From: Schizochytrium sp. TIO01
Lineage: Eukaryota; Sar; Bigyra; Thraustochytrida; Thraustochytriidae
DNA: 64,000 nucleotides
Assembly: GCA_004764695.1 (NCBI GenBank)
Contig: SMSO01000031.1
Location: 8,556,761 to 8,620,760 of the forward strand
Direction of reading: 5' to 3'
A program made the translations under genes and the position numbers. Every line of letters starts with the position of its first letter. The stretch's first letter is position 1. Below are positions 19,501-30,377 of this stretch, piece by piece. Under the pieces are notes generated by a model. It was not told the DNA's origin. It searched no databases and saw nothing but the letters and a program-made list of their open reading frames with translations.

Positions 19501-22251
19501 TACAACTGTGGCAGATAGGTATGCGTACACTCTATCTATCTAGATTGAGCCCCAGTTTGAAAGGGTGAGCTGGCCCTGCTCCCGGACGCAGGAAGAGCCT
19601 GATGCTATAAATGGGGTGTTCTGAGGACTTAAGAAATCGTTCATTCATCATCTCTTTTCCTTTCTTTTAATTTTAATTAAAAGAATAAATTAAATCACAT
19701 AGCATGGCATTGCTATTATTTAATCTAGGCTATCGCAAATTGAAAGCCACTCTCTATCAAACCTTAATTGCTACATAAACTCAAGTGATAATAGATTGCC
19801 ACTCAAAACATGTAGCATAACCTCTTCGAAATCTGTCAGTTCAACTTGAAGAGGCAGCATGATGACCCTACTATCTACCTAGCTAGGTGGTTATAGACCA
19901 AGCCGAAAACATAAGCGCGGCCGCACAAGATTTTAGATTTTAATAGTCGAGGCACTGGCCAAGTTTTATAGTTTTATAGTTTTTCTTTCAGTTTTCTTGT
20001 ATTTTTTCATTGAAGGAGGCGATCGACTTCTATCGTAGTAGGTAGTCACATACTAGCAGCTGCAGGGAGTGGCGTTCTATTGCGTTCTGTTTGCTGGTGC
20101 AACTAGGACGCACTACAAGAGCACTAAACGCCTATTTGTGTGGCTGCGATCAATGGTCCTTATGACCAAGTTTTCGTAGAAACTATTCTAAAGAAAAGAC
20201 TCTCCTCTCGAAGAGAGTGTTACTGAGGGGGCAACGACATGAAGAACTAAGCGAACTGTTTCATACTGCTGATTATCCTCTAGAGAGTACAGTGCACAAA
20301 GCACTGACAGTAATTCTGGCTGTCCGAGCTCTGGTTTTACCTAACCTGAACGAAGGACCCTGCGTACGAAGTAATCGATGCTCAAACCAGCGTGAAGAAG
20401 GTGAATTAGAGGTATTATCTTCAATTCGGGCAAGCTAAAGACGATCGACTTGTGAACTTGTGGAAATGAGATGCATGGTTAGATGCGGTGTAGTCCACGC
20501 AATGGTCGGCTTGTAATACTACATGTCTTCTGCTGTATATGACGGTGTGGTGATATGTATTTGGGTCAGCAACGATGAGAGAGTGATTGATCAGGTTATT
20601 CCATACTTAGATTTCATTGATTGATTTACAAATTGCGTGTTTGCTTGTCGTTTCGTTTGTCTGCAAGAGTGAGGTGCAGTGCACTCTAGATTGATGTGAG
20701 TTTTTGTCAATTGATCGCTACTCTCTGGCATATTTATGTCGAGGAGCATGACTCTCAGTCCCCCAAAGCACCTATTTTCACCTGTTTGCGTCCTTGCCCG
20801 CTTGGTTCTCATTGTCCGCAACCTCGAAGTCGAAAGTCTCGCTCAGCCTTCATTCTTCTCGACTTTTTGTCGTCGATTGCTTTTCTGTTCTTCAAAATAT
20901 TTTACTTTAACCAAAGTATCTTTTTTTTCCTTTTTTTTTAATTGAGTATTTTTTAATTCTACTGTATAGTGTATTTTTCATTAATTAAATTTACTAAATA
21001 GAACAAAAAACTTTAAAACAAAAAACTAATGAGTACAATTAAAATTCAACAGTATGCATTGTCTAACTAAGTCTTACGTCATCTCAGGGGATTGCAGAGT
21101 AAACAGAGCATAGTAAGTAAAGAAAACATGGAGCAAAGAAATCAACAAAAAACACAGTGAGTGAGTGATTGAGTGAGTGAATGATAAATGATTGATCTTC
21201 TCGCCTCTTTCCGATTCGCAAGAAGGGTGCGCCAGCGAGCGAGTGACCTCCTTCAATATGATTCACGATGCCCTGACGAGATCTGCAGCTGCAATGAGCT
21301 CTGATGATCCTTCGCCGCTTCCCTGAGCAGCCTCCTGTCCCGTACGTGAGGCAGGAGATGCAATGGCGCCAGGGCTTTCTTTCTTTGTGAGGCTACCTCT
21401 ATCGAGGTTTGTGTTTGCCGCTCGGAACCAAGTACGGCAGCCAGCCAAAGCGAAGCCAAAGAACGGGCTTCGCAGCGTACTATGGCAAGCAAAGCACTCT
21501 CCGCAGCAGACAGAGTCAATTTGCAAGGTTCTCAGAGCCTGAGTTTCCGTTCACGTGCTCCACCTTCGCAGGACTTCGTGGAGTCATGACATATATATTA
21601 TATATATATTGACATGCAAGAAGAATAATATGCGAAAACTATGATTTATTTCTTCGGCATCAACGACTGACTACCGCATGTGATTCGCCCGTTCGCGCTG
21701 AGCTGAGCTGGCCTGGACTGCAAGAGAGCTCTCGTGGCTGGAAGCCATGTGCCCGTCTCGAAGAGTTGCTCCGACGGCTTCTTCGTGCTGCATGAATGAA
21801 TCCCACTCAAGAAGATTGATTGATTGATGATCCCTGTCGAATTTACTTTCTTTCTTTTCGTCCATCCAGAGAAGCCAAAAGACCTTTTTGCAGTGCCGAG
21901 TGCTACGAATTGCGCTAAGGTTTCTCTACCTGGTTTGAGTGAGTGAGTGAGTGAGCGATCAGAGTTGAAGAGCACGAGACAAAGATCACGAGATAAAGAA
22001 CAAAGATCACGAATAAATGGCTGCCTACTGCTAATACAGGTCTTACCGATGGCTTAGTGGCGATGATTTGCGATTCCTAAGGATGGAGGACGTCCTCTGA
22101 CACAGTGTTTCATTGATAAGGTGTTTTCCATTCACAGTTTTTACTTCTTGACTAACTAAATTTTTTATTTTAATTTTGTTTGTTTTTAATTACAATCTGA
22201 AAGATGAGGATAGGGATATAAAAAAGGAATGGAAATTCTTAGTGATGATGC
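16587..22251. other. 5.7-kb region without a convincing gene
   Basis: No open frame above about 90 codons shows family character. Observed: a (GAT/GAC)-rich stretch near 17175-17235; a TATA-like CTATAAAT at about 19604 inside a possible decayed LTR (19440-19665); a fragment at 20217-20438 faintly like a retroelement RNase H; a hairpin with arms ACTCTC/GAGAGT near 20199-20219; AT-rich blocks at 19650-19700 and 20930-21050; and GAGT repeats near 21940. None is secure. Confidence 0.35.
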
Positions 22252-22348
22252 AAAGTAAAGTGATAAAGTAAAGTAAAGTAAAGTAAAGTAAAGGAAAGGA
22301 AAGTAAAGGAAAGGAAAGGAAAGTAAAGGAAAGGAAAGGAAAGTAAGG
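22252..22348. repeat. Pentanucleotide repeat (AAAGT/AAAGG)n
   Basis: About 19 near-perfect 5-bp units, first AAAGT then mixed with AAAGG, lie 230 bases upstream of the TPR gene's start. A palindromic AGCTAGCTAG cluster follows at 22395-22418. Confidence 0.9.
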
Positions 22349-22575
22349 CAACTTGCGAGGCAAAGTAAGACAACAAAGCAGTCGAGGGAAAGAAAAGCTA
22401 GCTAGAAAGCTAGCTAGCAAAACCCATCTGCGACCAGGAGGAAGTCCATTCTTGTCGCGCATCACAGCACAGCAGTTGAGGCGGCTGCGTTCTGGGATTT
22501 CATCTTGAGGTTGACTGATCTTGGTGTGTGTTGTCTTCCGAGCGATCTGTCTGATCCTTTTATTCACTTTGCACC

Positions 22576-23904
22576 ATGCCGCCGTCAGAAGAAGCCAAGC
22601 AGAAGGCCGAGGAGCTCAAGAATGATGGTAACAAGAACTTCGCCGAGGGAAAGCCCGAGGCTGCCGTCTCTTGCTACACCCGCGGTCTTGAGCTAGACCC
22701 CACCTCGCACGTTCTCATGTCCAACCGAGCTGCTGCGTATTTGCGGCTCAACAACTTGAAGGAGGCACTCAAGGACGCCAAGAACTGCGTCAAGACCGCT
22801 CCCGAATGGCCCAAGGGCTACACTCGTCTCGCCCAGGCGCTGTACCAATTGGGAATGTACGACGATTGCGAGGAAGCCATCAACAAGCTCGAGACTCTTG
22901 AGGAGGATAACCGCAACGTGGATCGTCTCCGCAGCCTCGTCAAGAAGAAGAGGGTCTTCATGCAGCTCGAAGGCAAGTGGTACGGCACTGTGAGCCCCGA
23001 GTTAGGTGGCTACATCCAAACATTTGACTTCAAGAGTGACACAGAGGTCATCGTTTCGGTCTTTGGCCGTGACATCACTGCCAAGTTGAACTTGAACTGC
23101 GCTTCAGAGCCCATGCACTTAGATCTGCTTGTGGAGCCTGCTCCCGGTACACCCCCTGCACCTGAGGTGAAGCACATTTTCTACATTGACCAAGACGACA
23201 CTCTTCACTTGTGCTCTCCGTACATGACCCCCCCTGAGGTCCGCCCGACCAAGTTTGAGGGCCCTGCGTATGTGAAGATGTTTCGAGGCTCACCTCCCAT
23301 GGACACTGGCAAGAAGGAGAAGAAGGCTGCCATCGATAAGCTCTCTGCAAACGACAAGTGCCTCGAGTTCGCCAAGGCAGTCACTGACATTTTGCCTGCG
23401 CAGAGAATCTCGCCTACCCAGAACGACGACGAGGCCACGCAAGCGCTCATGATGCAGCAGAACATTCAGTTCCAGACATCCTACTTTAACGTGAAGGAGC
23501 TCTACGGCGCTGAGGTTGAGTCTAACCTCCGCGAGTACCTTGAGCAGTCTGTGGCCTGCCCTACTGAGGATCTTAAGAAGCAGGTTGATGCCATGCGTAA
23601 GAAGATGCAGCTTGCAGGACTCTACCCCGAAGACGATCAGCTGCCAACACCTGCTGTGGAGTCTACCCCGGCAGCTGCTTCAACGCAGCAGGCACCTGCC
23701 CCGAAGCAGACTGCCGCTGCCAAGGACACCCCCACCCCAGGAAACGAGCCCGAGAAGAAGGCTCCCGCCAAGACCACCACTGCCAAGGCTGAGGCACCAG
23801 CCAAGGCCGCTGCCAAGGACAACTCCACCACCCTGATCGCCCTAGGCCTTGTAGCCATTGCTGCCACTGTCGCCGCTGTCTTTGCTTTCCGCAAGAGCAA
23901 GTAA
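22576..23904 (+). CDS. Tail-anchored TPR co-chaperone-like protein
   Basis: 442 aa from ATG 22576. Residues 8-115 form three TPR motifs of the Hop/STI1 type. All five carboxylate-clamp residues seen in Hop TPR1 are present (K15, N19, N50, K80, R84), so binding to the EEVD tail of Hsp70/Hsp90 is predicted. Residues 128-238 form a beta-rich domain starting LEGKWYGTVSPELGGYIQTF and ending EGPAYVKMFRG, lipocalin-like in pattern. A helical segment (250-350), an Ala/Pro/Lys-rich linker (355-415) and a terminal hydrophobic helix (418-437, LIALGLVAIAATVAAVFAF) with RKSK follow, which predicts tail anchoring in the ER or outer mitochondrial membrane. I do not know the full combination from a named family. 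Codons are strongly C/G-ending (CTC, AAG, GAG), suggesting high expression. Confidence 0.85.
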   Translation: MPPSEEAKQKAEELKNDGNKNFAEGKPEAAVSCYTRGLELDPTSHVLMSNRAAAYLRLNNLKEALKDAKNCVKTAPEWPKGYTRLAQALYQLGMYDDCEEAINKLETLEEDNRNVDRLRSLVKKKRVFMQLEGKWYGTVSPELGGYIQTFDFKSDTEVIVSVFGRDITAKLNLNCASEPMHLDLLVEPAPGTPPAPEVKHIFYIDQDDTLHLCSPYMTPPEVRPTKFEGPAYVKMFRGSPPMDTGKKEKKAAIDKLSANDKCLEFAKAVTDILPAQRISPTQNDDEATQALMMQQNIQFQTSYFNVKELYGAEVESNLREYLEQSVACPTEDLKKQVDAMRKKMQLAGLYPEDDQLPTPAVESTPAAASTQQAPAPKQTAAAKDTPTPGNEPEKKAPAKTTTAKAEAPAKAAAKDNSTTLIALGLVAIAATVAAVFAFRKSK

Positions 23905-24589
23905 AGTATAAACACGAATGAATCTTGAATTGGTTTTAGTGACCTCGTATAGTGGTGTCCTCTCCACCATTAACAGTGCAACCACCGCGATGCTGTGGGA
24001 CTGTGTTTTTAAATTGCTTGCCTTCTTTAATCCGTGCATACTCTGTCTAGCTTCCACTGTTTCTAATACAAGAGAGTCTGCTTCATTTGAGAGGTTGATA
24101 AAATATCATTGATGCTTTGTACATCTTATTTCAATCAAAATCGATACAGATCTTGAAGTGAGCATTCGATTTATCCTGAACAAACACCATTCAACTGCTA
24201 AACAATAGAGAATTGGATGCTGTAAATAAAAATCCTAGAAACAAAGTAGATTAAATTGAGTCAAAATCATAATCTAATACAATTCATGACAATTTCACAT
24301 TCTGCTGCACTTCTTCTTCATTTATTATGAAGAATGTTACTTACTTGGAACCTTCAATCTCTCTACTTCTGGATTTGCCTCATATGGTAAAGTATATAAA
24401 ACAAATGAGTCTGATGCTTGCAGAGCAGAACAAGATATACTACTTTCTAAAAATGCCAATTTTTATGAATCAGGGGAGTTGTGGCGAAATCCTTTCTTCT
24501 CGAGGCTTGTTGCTTCAAATACCGATATTTTTGATGCTGGGAATACCTTTCGAAAATACAGACTAAGATGTAGCGTCTGAAGTACTGGA
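23905..24589. other. AT-rich spacer between convergent genes
   Basis: About 690 bases hold the 3' flanks of the TPR gene (+) and the next gene (-). An open frame at 24327-24566 lacks any recognisable feature and is probably chance. Confidence 0.4.
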
Positions 24590-25588
24590 TTATGCTTCTA
24601 ATGGATTTCTTTTCGCGTCTTCTTTTTTGCTATCTCGTGCGCCTTTCACGCGAGCAATCAAACCTTGCTCCAAAAGAGGCTCAAGGAGATCCGAGATCCT
24701 GTCTTCTGCAATCGTATATCCCGATGCTGCATCTTTCAGCCGAATAATGCACGTCCACCCATCGCCACGATGTACCGCAAAGTGAGTAGCCATGATAGTC
24801 ACAGAGGTGCTTACACGTGATGTACATAACGACGTCCAAACTTGTGGGTACGCCTCACGAAATAAACTAATATTACCACTAGCACAAGCTGCAGAAAACA
24901 TTTGACTGAGACGCGACACCTCCACTGATTCCTCGAGGTAATCTTGAACAGTAGAGATCAAAACTGGTGAGTTGAAACTGTCTGTATTCAGTACAATAAC
25001 CCCACAAGCGACACCTGTTCCAAGATAGTCCTTGTGCATTGGTCCACCCATTCGAACCACCTTTTCCAGAGTCCAGTCTTGAAATCGAGCGAGCGAAGCC
25101 AAGCCAGCCCATGGATCATCCTGAATAGCAACTGCACTTGAAAAGTCATATGAATCGGATGAGCTTTTGTCTGTCTCAATCGATTTGCTAATTGCTCGTT
25201 GAAGTTCAACCCCAATTAAAGGGTCGTTGAGCACCAGTTTTTTTAATTCCATAATAGTTCTTGCAAAGCAGATAGCTGCAAATTGGTGTATTTGAGCTTC
25301 GGTAATAGATTCAACTCCTTGCGTTTGCTCTGGGCCATACACTAGGAGTAGGATGACACGCCCTTTACCAACTTCCTCCGAAGTCATATACAGACGATCA
25401 TTATTGGACAACTTCATTGCTACGGGATCAAGAATGTGCTTGCCCTCCTCTCCTTGCGTGAGGCATGCAGCAAGTCGACACGCACGCTGTAGCTTTCCGC
25501 CATCGACCCAGGACAGACCTACTGGTCTGCGGACTACATGTGCAAGTGGAGCACCGCTGGGCGTAGCAATTGCAATTGCAAGCCACAT
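24590..25588 (-). CDS. Unrecognised 332-aa protein, weakly longin/FUZ-like
   Basis: A single uninterrupted frame from ATG 25588. The N-terminus WLAIAIATPSGAPLAHVVRR, then a middle beta-strand RVILLLVYGP followed by helices, resembles the opening of the longin-type domains of FUZ/MON1-class proteins (beta-strand, SGxPL, later strand-helix). The resemblance is faint and covers only the first ~150 residues. The remainder (a SSDSYDF acidic loop, FRMG-like turns, and a C-terminal winged segment with AEDRISDLLEPLLEQGLIAR) is not recognised. FUZ acts in ciliogenesis, which would suit the ARMC2 neighbourhood, but this is an inference. That the gene is real is supported by its length and by conserved-looking amphipathic composition. 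Confidence 0.6.
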   Translation of the reverse strand: MWLAIAIATPSGAPLAHVVRRPVGLSWVDGGKLQRACRLAACLTQGEEGKHILDPVAMKLSNNDRLYMTSEEVGKGRVILLLVYGPEQTQGVESITEAQIHQFAAICFARTIMELKKLVLNDPLIGVELQRAISKSIETDKSSSDSYDFSSAVAIQDDPWAGLASLARFQDWTLEKVVRMGGPMHKDYLGTGVACGVIVLNTDSFNSPVLISTVQDYLEESVEVSRLSQMFSAACASGNISLFREAYPQVWTSLCTSRVSTSVTIMATHFAVHRGDGWTCIIRLKDAASGYTIAEDRISDLLEPLLEQGLIARVKGARDSKKEDAKRNPLEA

Positions 25589-26312
25589 GCAGTTGCTGTT
25601 TTTCCTACTTTCGCTGCTCTGCGTCAGCTACTTTTGCTACTTCTACTGTGTCTGCTGAGTTCGCAGTGCTGTTAATTCTCTTTGCGATTGCTTAATAAGC
25701 TAATGATATTTGCTTGCTCTCATACCACTCAACCCCAACCTCTGCCACCCAAAATTATATCACTTGTTACAACCCTCATAGTACCTTGGCTGCACTGAAG
25801 AAAAACCGTAGCGGCAAACTTACCTCTTATATCAAGCATGCCTTTCTGTATAAACTAATACAATCAACACTACTACAGTCGTTCTTTCGACTAAGAACTT
25901 TACATACTGCTAAACAACCTCACAAACACATTACAAAGGGATCTGGCCTAAAGAGCTGGCTTAATACACTGCTCCTTTCCTTGTCAGTGATTATTTGTCA
26001 GCGTCATTCGGTCGTACCTAATTTGCCTATTTTAATTTATTTTTAATACCCAACTTTCATATAATAAATAGGAAGATATACATTATCTGTTGTGACCGTT
26101 ACGAGTTTGTAGTACACACCTTGTTGTTATTTCATATGCTATACGGCAGAAGCCAAAATATGACAACAAACTCTTTGTCGAGGATATACTGGCGCCCAGG
26201 TTGTAAAAGCATATTGACAGTGATTTCGTGACTGCATGAAAAGGTCGTCCGCAGTGCTTGAAGAAGTAGAAGCCACAAGGAAATAAAAGGCTTTGATATA
26301 AATTGAAGAACA
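25589..26312. other. Divergent intergenic region, no gene recognised
   Basis: About 720 bases between the divergent 332-aa gene and ARMC2. A 110-codon open frame at 25714-26046 is Ser/Thr/Leu-rich without domain character and is probably chance. Confidence 0.4.
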
Positions 26313-28667
26313 ATGTCCAGTGACCTGCGTGAGCTGATTGCTCAAAGTCAGCCTTCTGTTGTTTTGTCGCGCGCTCGTGCTTCGCTTCTGAGTCCTTCAA
26401 GGCCTAATACACCTCTGTTGGCAACGAGAAGTTTTGCAGACTCCCCAGAATGGGAGGCTAGTGCTGCCTTCGCCGGGAGTCGTAAGTCAAACCTATTAGG
26501 AGGCAAACGCGTTAGTACGACTACAATCAACACAAAATTGTCTGAGTATTCTGCACTGACACCTGCAGAAACTCGAGCAGATATTCAATCTGGAGAAAAT
26601 GAGTCAGCATCAAAGCCTTCAAATAGGGCCTGTAATGCACAAAGACCAGACGTGGATGCCTCTGCAGTTGAGCAAAAGACCTTCTCAAGTCATCCCAGAG
26701 GCAGCAGCTATAGTACTTCTTCTGGTACTCTTATTGAAGATACAGGGCGCAACGCTCTTGCATCTTTAAAGAAGTCGGTCAATGACATGAAGCAGAATGC
26801 ATATCCACCTCCTTTAGACACATGGGACCAATTATCACAGGTATGTGCTCTTGCACGTACTAGCTCACAAGCGAAAGCGTTGGTAATGCTTTCTGTGGAA
26901 GAAATCTTACCTACTATTTTAGGATGTGTGAGCTCCCAAGACTTACCAGAGAGTGCACGGCTATGTGCTGCTCGAATGATTGCATGTGCCTGCGAGATTC
27001 CTTCTTTTGTGGAGTATTTTGTAAACTATGTTGAAGAGATGGCACGAATCGTCTGTGCTTTGGCTTTGGAAGCGACGCAAGATGATCTCTTTCGGACGAG
27101 CCAGCTGCTAGAAAGCCTTGTACAGTTCGTTGTACCAGCTTGTGCAGATAGGGTTCGCGACGACGAACAAGCTGCACAAACTCTTCGCTTTGTTGCGTGC
27201 ACTATGAAGAATATATGTTCCGAAAACGAAGAGAATAGAGCAGCTCTTGCTCAATATGGCTCAATTAGTCTCCTCTCTAAAGTTATTCAAATCGCCGGTG
27301 CAGCATTAGAAGATCATCAGCTTCACTCTGAACCTGAAGGAAAGTTTGGTTGTAAGGAAACTTCTAAAAACCCATCGTCTATAGACACATTGTGCCAAGT
27401 AATTACAGAAGCTACAGCAATATTACGTTGCCTCGTTGATGACAAACGTCGCTTACCGCAGTTTACCTCCTCTAAAGTAGCTGCAGGACTATGTAAGTGT
27501 TTGCAAAACAATCTAAGTTCGGATGCTCTTATCCTCAACTGTTCCAGAGTATTGTCCAGGTTATCAGTGTCAAAGCGAGCGAGAGAAACAATTGACGTGG
27601 GGTCACTTGTTTATGCTCTTGCAGATATTTATACGACACAGCTTCCAGCCTCCATCCGACTATGTTTTGCTTTAGGAAATCTTACTACAGATACACCTGG
27701 CGCAAGAACTCAAGTTGCATCTGCTCTTGACCATGGAGGTCTTATGGCAATCGTGAGAATCTTTGACTACCATACAAAGTTGTATTTGAAAATTACCCAT
27801 GAAACATCGACTAGTAAAGCCAAACGTGAGCAAAAGGAGTGTGAAGACCTACTCATTAAGATTGTACGACTTGTGGCTAACTTATCAATCGAGGAACCAC
27901 TTGGAAAACGCCTTATTGTGGATTGCAAGGTAAATCAAGCTGTTGTAACCCTCCTTCAAGCTTTGTTAAGAGACCACACACAGGAGTTATCAGTCAAGCA
28001 AGAGGAGCTCGCTCTTAATCTTGTAGCTTGCGCGACAAATCTGAGCTATTATTCCACCATTGTTAATGCATCGGAGCTTAAGACTCTTCCTTTGTTTGGC
28101 AAGGATATGATTCGATCATTCATACCATTTCTTTTTGCAGAAAACGCAGAGGCAGTGCATGAGGCCGTACGTGCATTTGCAAATTTTTCACGACTTGAAA
28201 TAATGCGCGAAGTCATGTTAGAGTGTCGAGCATGTGAAGCAATTATTTTGCTTTTAGGGCATAGTGACCGTGAAGTAGTCCTTTCAGCATGCGGAGCTCT
28301 CACAAATTTAGTCGCTGATAACCAAGTTTGTGAACTGTTAGAGGGCCTCGATGGTGCCTCAACACTTGTAGGAAGGCTGCGCCAAGGTGGAGTTTCAGAC
28401 CCAGAACTTTCACTACGTTGCGCAATGGTTTTGTACAACATTGGAAGATGTAACCCGAAGACAATACAATTGCAACAAAAACGTTTGCTAGAAACATTAG
28501 AGCAGCTTGTTGAAGTTGCGCGTGAGTTAGCTTTTGAAGCAAAGGATTTAAAGGAAGTTGGGTCATATGGCCGTGCTAATCGAGAGGGAAAACATCAGGA
28601 TGATGAGTTTTTGTTGGAGTTCGCCGAAGTTGGAGGTAATCTACACGCTCTTTGCAAGAGTTTCTAA
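26313..28667 (+). CDS. ARMC2: Armadillo repeat-containing protein 2 (radial spoke transport adaptor)
   Basis: 784 aa in a single exon from ATG 26313. The N-terminus has the ARMC2 signature SRARASLL..SRPNTPL (vertebrate form: SEARNAL...RPFTP). From about residue 150 to 750 the protein is armadillo-type helices. Several blocks match ARMC2 specifically: ATAILRCLVDDKRRLPQF, SRVLSRLSV, FALGNLTTDTPGARTQ, LLIKIVRLVANLSIEEPLG, ACATNLSYYS, EAVRAFANFSRLEIMREVM and SACGALTNLVADNQVCELL. In Chlamydomonas (PF27) and mammals, ARMC2 is the adaptor that lets intraflagellar transport carry radial spokes into the cilium. Its presence implies a motile 9+2 flagellum. It converges on the coiled-coil gene 28947-30377, with 279 bases between stops. 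Confidence 0.9.
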   Translation: MSSDLRELIAQSQPSVVLSRARASLLSPSRPNTPLLATRSFADSPEWEASAAFAGSRKSNLLGGKRVSTTTINTKLSEYSALTPAETRADIQSGENESASKPSNRACNAQRPDVDASAVEQKTFSSHPRGSSYSTSSGTLIEDTGRNALASLKKSVNDMKQNAYPPPLDTWDQLSQVCALARTSSQAKALVMLSVEEILPTILGCVSSQDLPESARLCAARMIACACEIPSFVEYFVNYVEEMARIVCALALEATQDDLFRTSQLLESLVQFVVPACADRVRDDEQAAQTLRFVACTMKNICSENEENRAALAQYGSISLLSKVIQIAGAALEDHQLHSEPEGKFGCKETSKNPSSIDTLCQVITEATAILRCLVDDKRRLPQFTSSKVAAGLCKCLQNNLSSDALILNCSRVLSRLSVSKRARETIDVGSLVYALADIYTTQLPASIRLCFALGNLTTDTPGARTQVASALDHGGLMAIVRIFDYHTKLYLKITHETSTSKAKREQKECEDLLIKIVRLVANLSIEEPLGKRLIVDCKVNQAVVTLLQALLRDHTQELSVKQEELALNLVACATNLSYYSTIVNASELKTLPLFGKDMIRSFIPFLFAENAEAVHEAVRAFANFSRLEIMREVMLECRACEAIILLLGHSDREVVLSACGALTNLVADNQVCELLEGLDGASTLVGRLRQGGVSDPELSLRCAMVLYNIGRCNPKTIQLQQKRLLETLEQLVEVARELAFEAKDLKEVGSYGRANREGKHQDDEFLLEFAEVGGNLHALCKSF

Positions 28668-28946
28668 TTCTGAACTGCTCGTTCTTTTAGTCTTCATTAT
28701 AAGTAAAGTATCATTTTGCGCACTTCGGTGATGTGACCCATTCCCTTTCTCTTCAACCTTTTGCTTCCTTTTTATTTTGAAAATATCAAAAAAATTAAAT
28801 AATAAATAATAAAACAGGAAATAATTCATCCGTGTGACGCCTTCCATAGCACTTGGTACGCTTCTTAAGTTAAATCCTAAATATTGCATTTCCGTCTTTT
28901 TTTTTTAAATAATCTGACTTTAGGTAGGTTGTCAAGGTCAAGTAAT

Positions 28947-30377
28947 TTAACCTTTTCCCTCATTCTCGCAAATTGACGTTGTGTATGTATCAGTATACGA
29001 GTTTTGGATTGCTTGAAACACATGCTGGGTTTGTATTGCAAACGATGCACGCTCCTCGTACGCTTTTTCAAACGAACCTCGCAGTAGAGCAAGCGTTTTC
29101 AGTTGATCCTGCACACATGCTTGCTGTCTAGCTAAACCCTGTGCTATGGCATCGCGTTCAACCTGTAACCAGTGAATCTCCTCTTGCATCGAAGATTCAT
29201 TTTTCTTATATTTATCAGTTTTGCTTCGTAAGACCTGGAGCTCTGTTAATAAAATTAGCTGCGCCTCATTAGTAGATGAGCTTTCCCTCCAGATTGAGCT
29301 CATATGATCAAATGAGTCTTTCAGTTTTTGTATTGTCACGGGATCATATAGACGCGCTGAATTTGCTTCAGGCAGCGTTAGAAATTTATCTAAGCGACGC
29401 TCAAGGCGTTTCGAGACACATTGTAGCTGCTTAATCTCTTCTGCGTGTAGCAATTCTTGTTGGTGCAAGCGTTGGCAGAGCTCGCCTCTCTCTACAACCC
29501 ATGACTTTCTTTCTTGGTCAATTTGCGTCTGAAGACGTGCCATTGCATCTCGATCTGCAGCGAGCATTCCACGCAGAAGATCATCAGATTTGCGAAGTGA
29601 TTCCACTTCTTCCGACCATTGACCATTTTCGTTTTCGACATCAACAAGAGTTCTAAAGTCTTGACTTCCATTATCTTGACGCGGGGTTTGTAAACCCAAG
29701 CCTAACGAAGCGGCTTCAGCTGCTTTCCCAACGTCCTCAAAGCAATTATGTACTTGGGCAATAAAATCTGAATGTTGCTGGAGTCTCCCTTGCAAAGCCG
29801 TCTCTGCAAACTTTAAAGACTTTCGAAGATCCGCAATAGTGTCTGATTTTTCACAGCAGTACTTACACAATGAAGAAATGGAGTTATTGTGAGAATTGCT
29901 GCCTCCTCGAAACGCATTTGAGGTACTCGATACAAGATTTTGGACACCGGACTCTAGGGCATCAAGCCGCGCTTGCCAAGAATCCTGTTTCGCAGACTCT
30001 TTTTGAACAAATGCTGCAAGTTGCTCCCGAAGGACGCTGCAGTGGGTTTCACTTTTTCTCAGAGCTGCACGTAAAGCTCGATTCTCTGTCTCCAGAGTGT
30101 CTAAACGCATATCTATCTCAGCCTCCAATACAACTTCTTGTGCTTTAAAACGTTGCCTCTGTGCTTGAATTTGATTTTGAGATCGTTTCGCATCTCGCTG
30201 AGCTGATTCCTTCATTATGTTAAGCCTATTGAGAGCATCTCGCTCGCGCGATTGGCTTGCCTCAACCATTGTAAGAACCTCCTTAAGAGACTCTTGGCTT
30301 TGTATCTCCTGCTTTGTGTTTAAGCGCATTTTGAGTTTTTCCTGCTGGCCAGAAAAGGCCTTTTTATTGTGTTTCAT
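28947..30377 (-). CDS. Long coiled-coil protein, family not recognised
   Basis: The first ATG in frame is at 30377-30375 (476 aa). The frame stays open upstream to a TAA near 30477 without another ATG, so a spliced 5' exon is possible. Nearly the whole protein is predicted coiled coil: residues about 1-150, 175-210 and 240-460, with heptad-like runs such as LETENRALRAALRKSETHCS and HAEEIKQLQCVSKRLERRLD. A Ser/Asn-rich break with a Cys cluster (CKYCCEKSD, about residue 175) interrupts it. The position next to ARMC2 and the composition would fit a centrosomal or axonemal protein, but nothing in the sequence is diagnostic. Confidence 0.75.
   Translation of the reverse strand: MKHNKKAFSGQQEKLKMRLNTKQEIQSQESLKEVLTMVEASQSRERDALNRLNIMKESAQRDAKRSQNQIQAQRQRFKAQEVVLEAEIDMRLDTLETENRALRAALRKSETHCSVLREQLAAFVQKESAKQDSWQARLDALESGVQNLVSSTSNAFRGGSNSHNNSISSLCKYCCEKSDTIADLRKSLKFAETALQGRLQQHSDFIAQVHNCFEDVGKAAEAASLGLGLQTPRQDNGSQDFRTLVDVENENGQWSEEVESLRKSDDLLRGMLAADRDAMARLQTQIDQERKSWVVERGELCQRLHQQELLHAEEIKQLQCVSKRLERRLDKFLTLPEANSARLYDPVTIQKLKDSFDHMSSIWRESSSTNEAQLILLTELQVLRSKTDKYKKNESSMQEEIHWLQVERDAIAQGLARQQACVQDQLKTLALLRGSFEKAYEERASFAIQTQHVFQAIQNSYTDTYTTSICENEGKG

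Noticed and set aside
25714-26046. 110-codon plus-strand open frame upstream of ARMC2
   Set aside because: Low-complexity composition, no motif, AT-rich promoter-like position.
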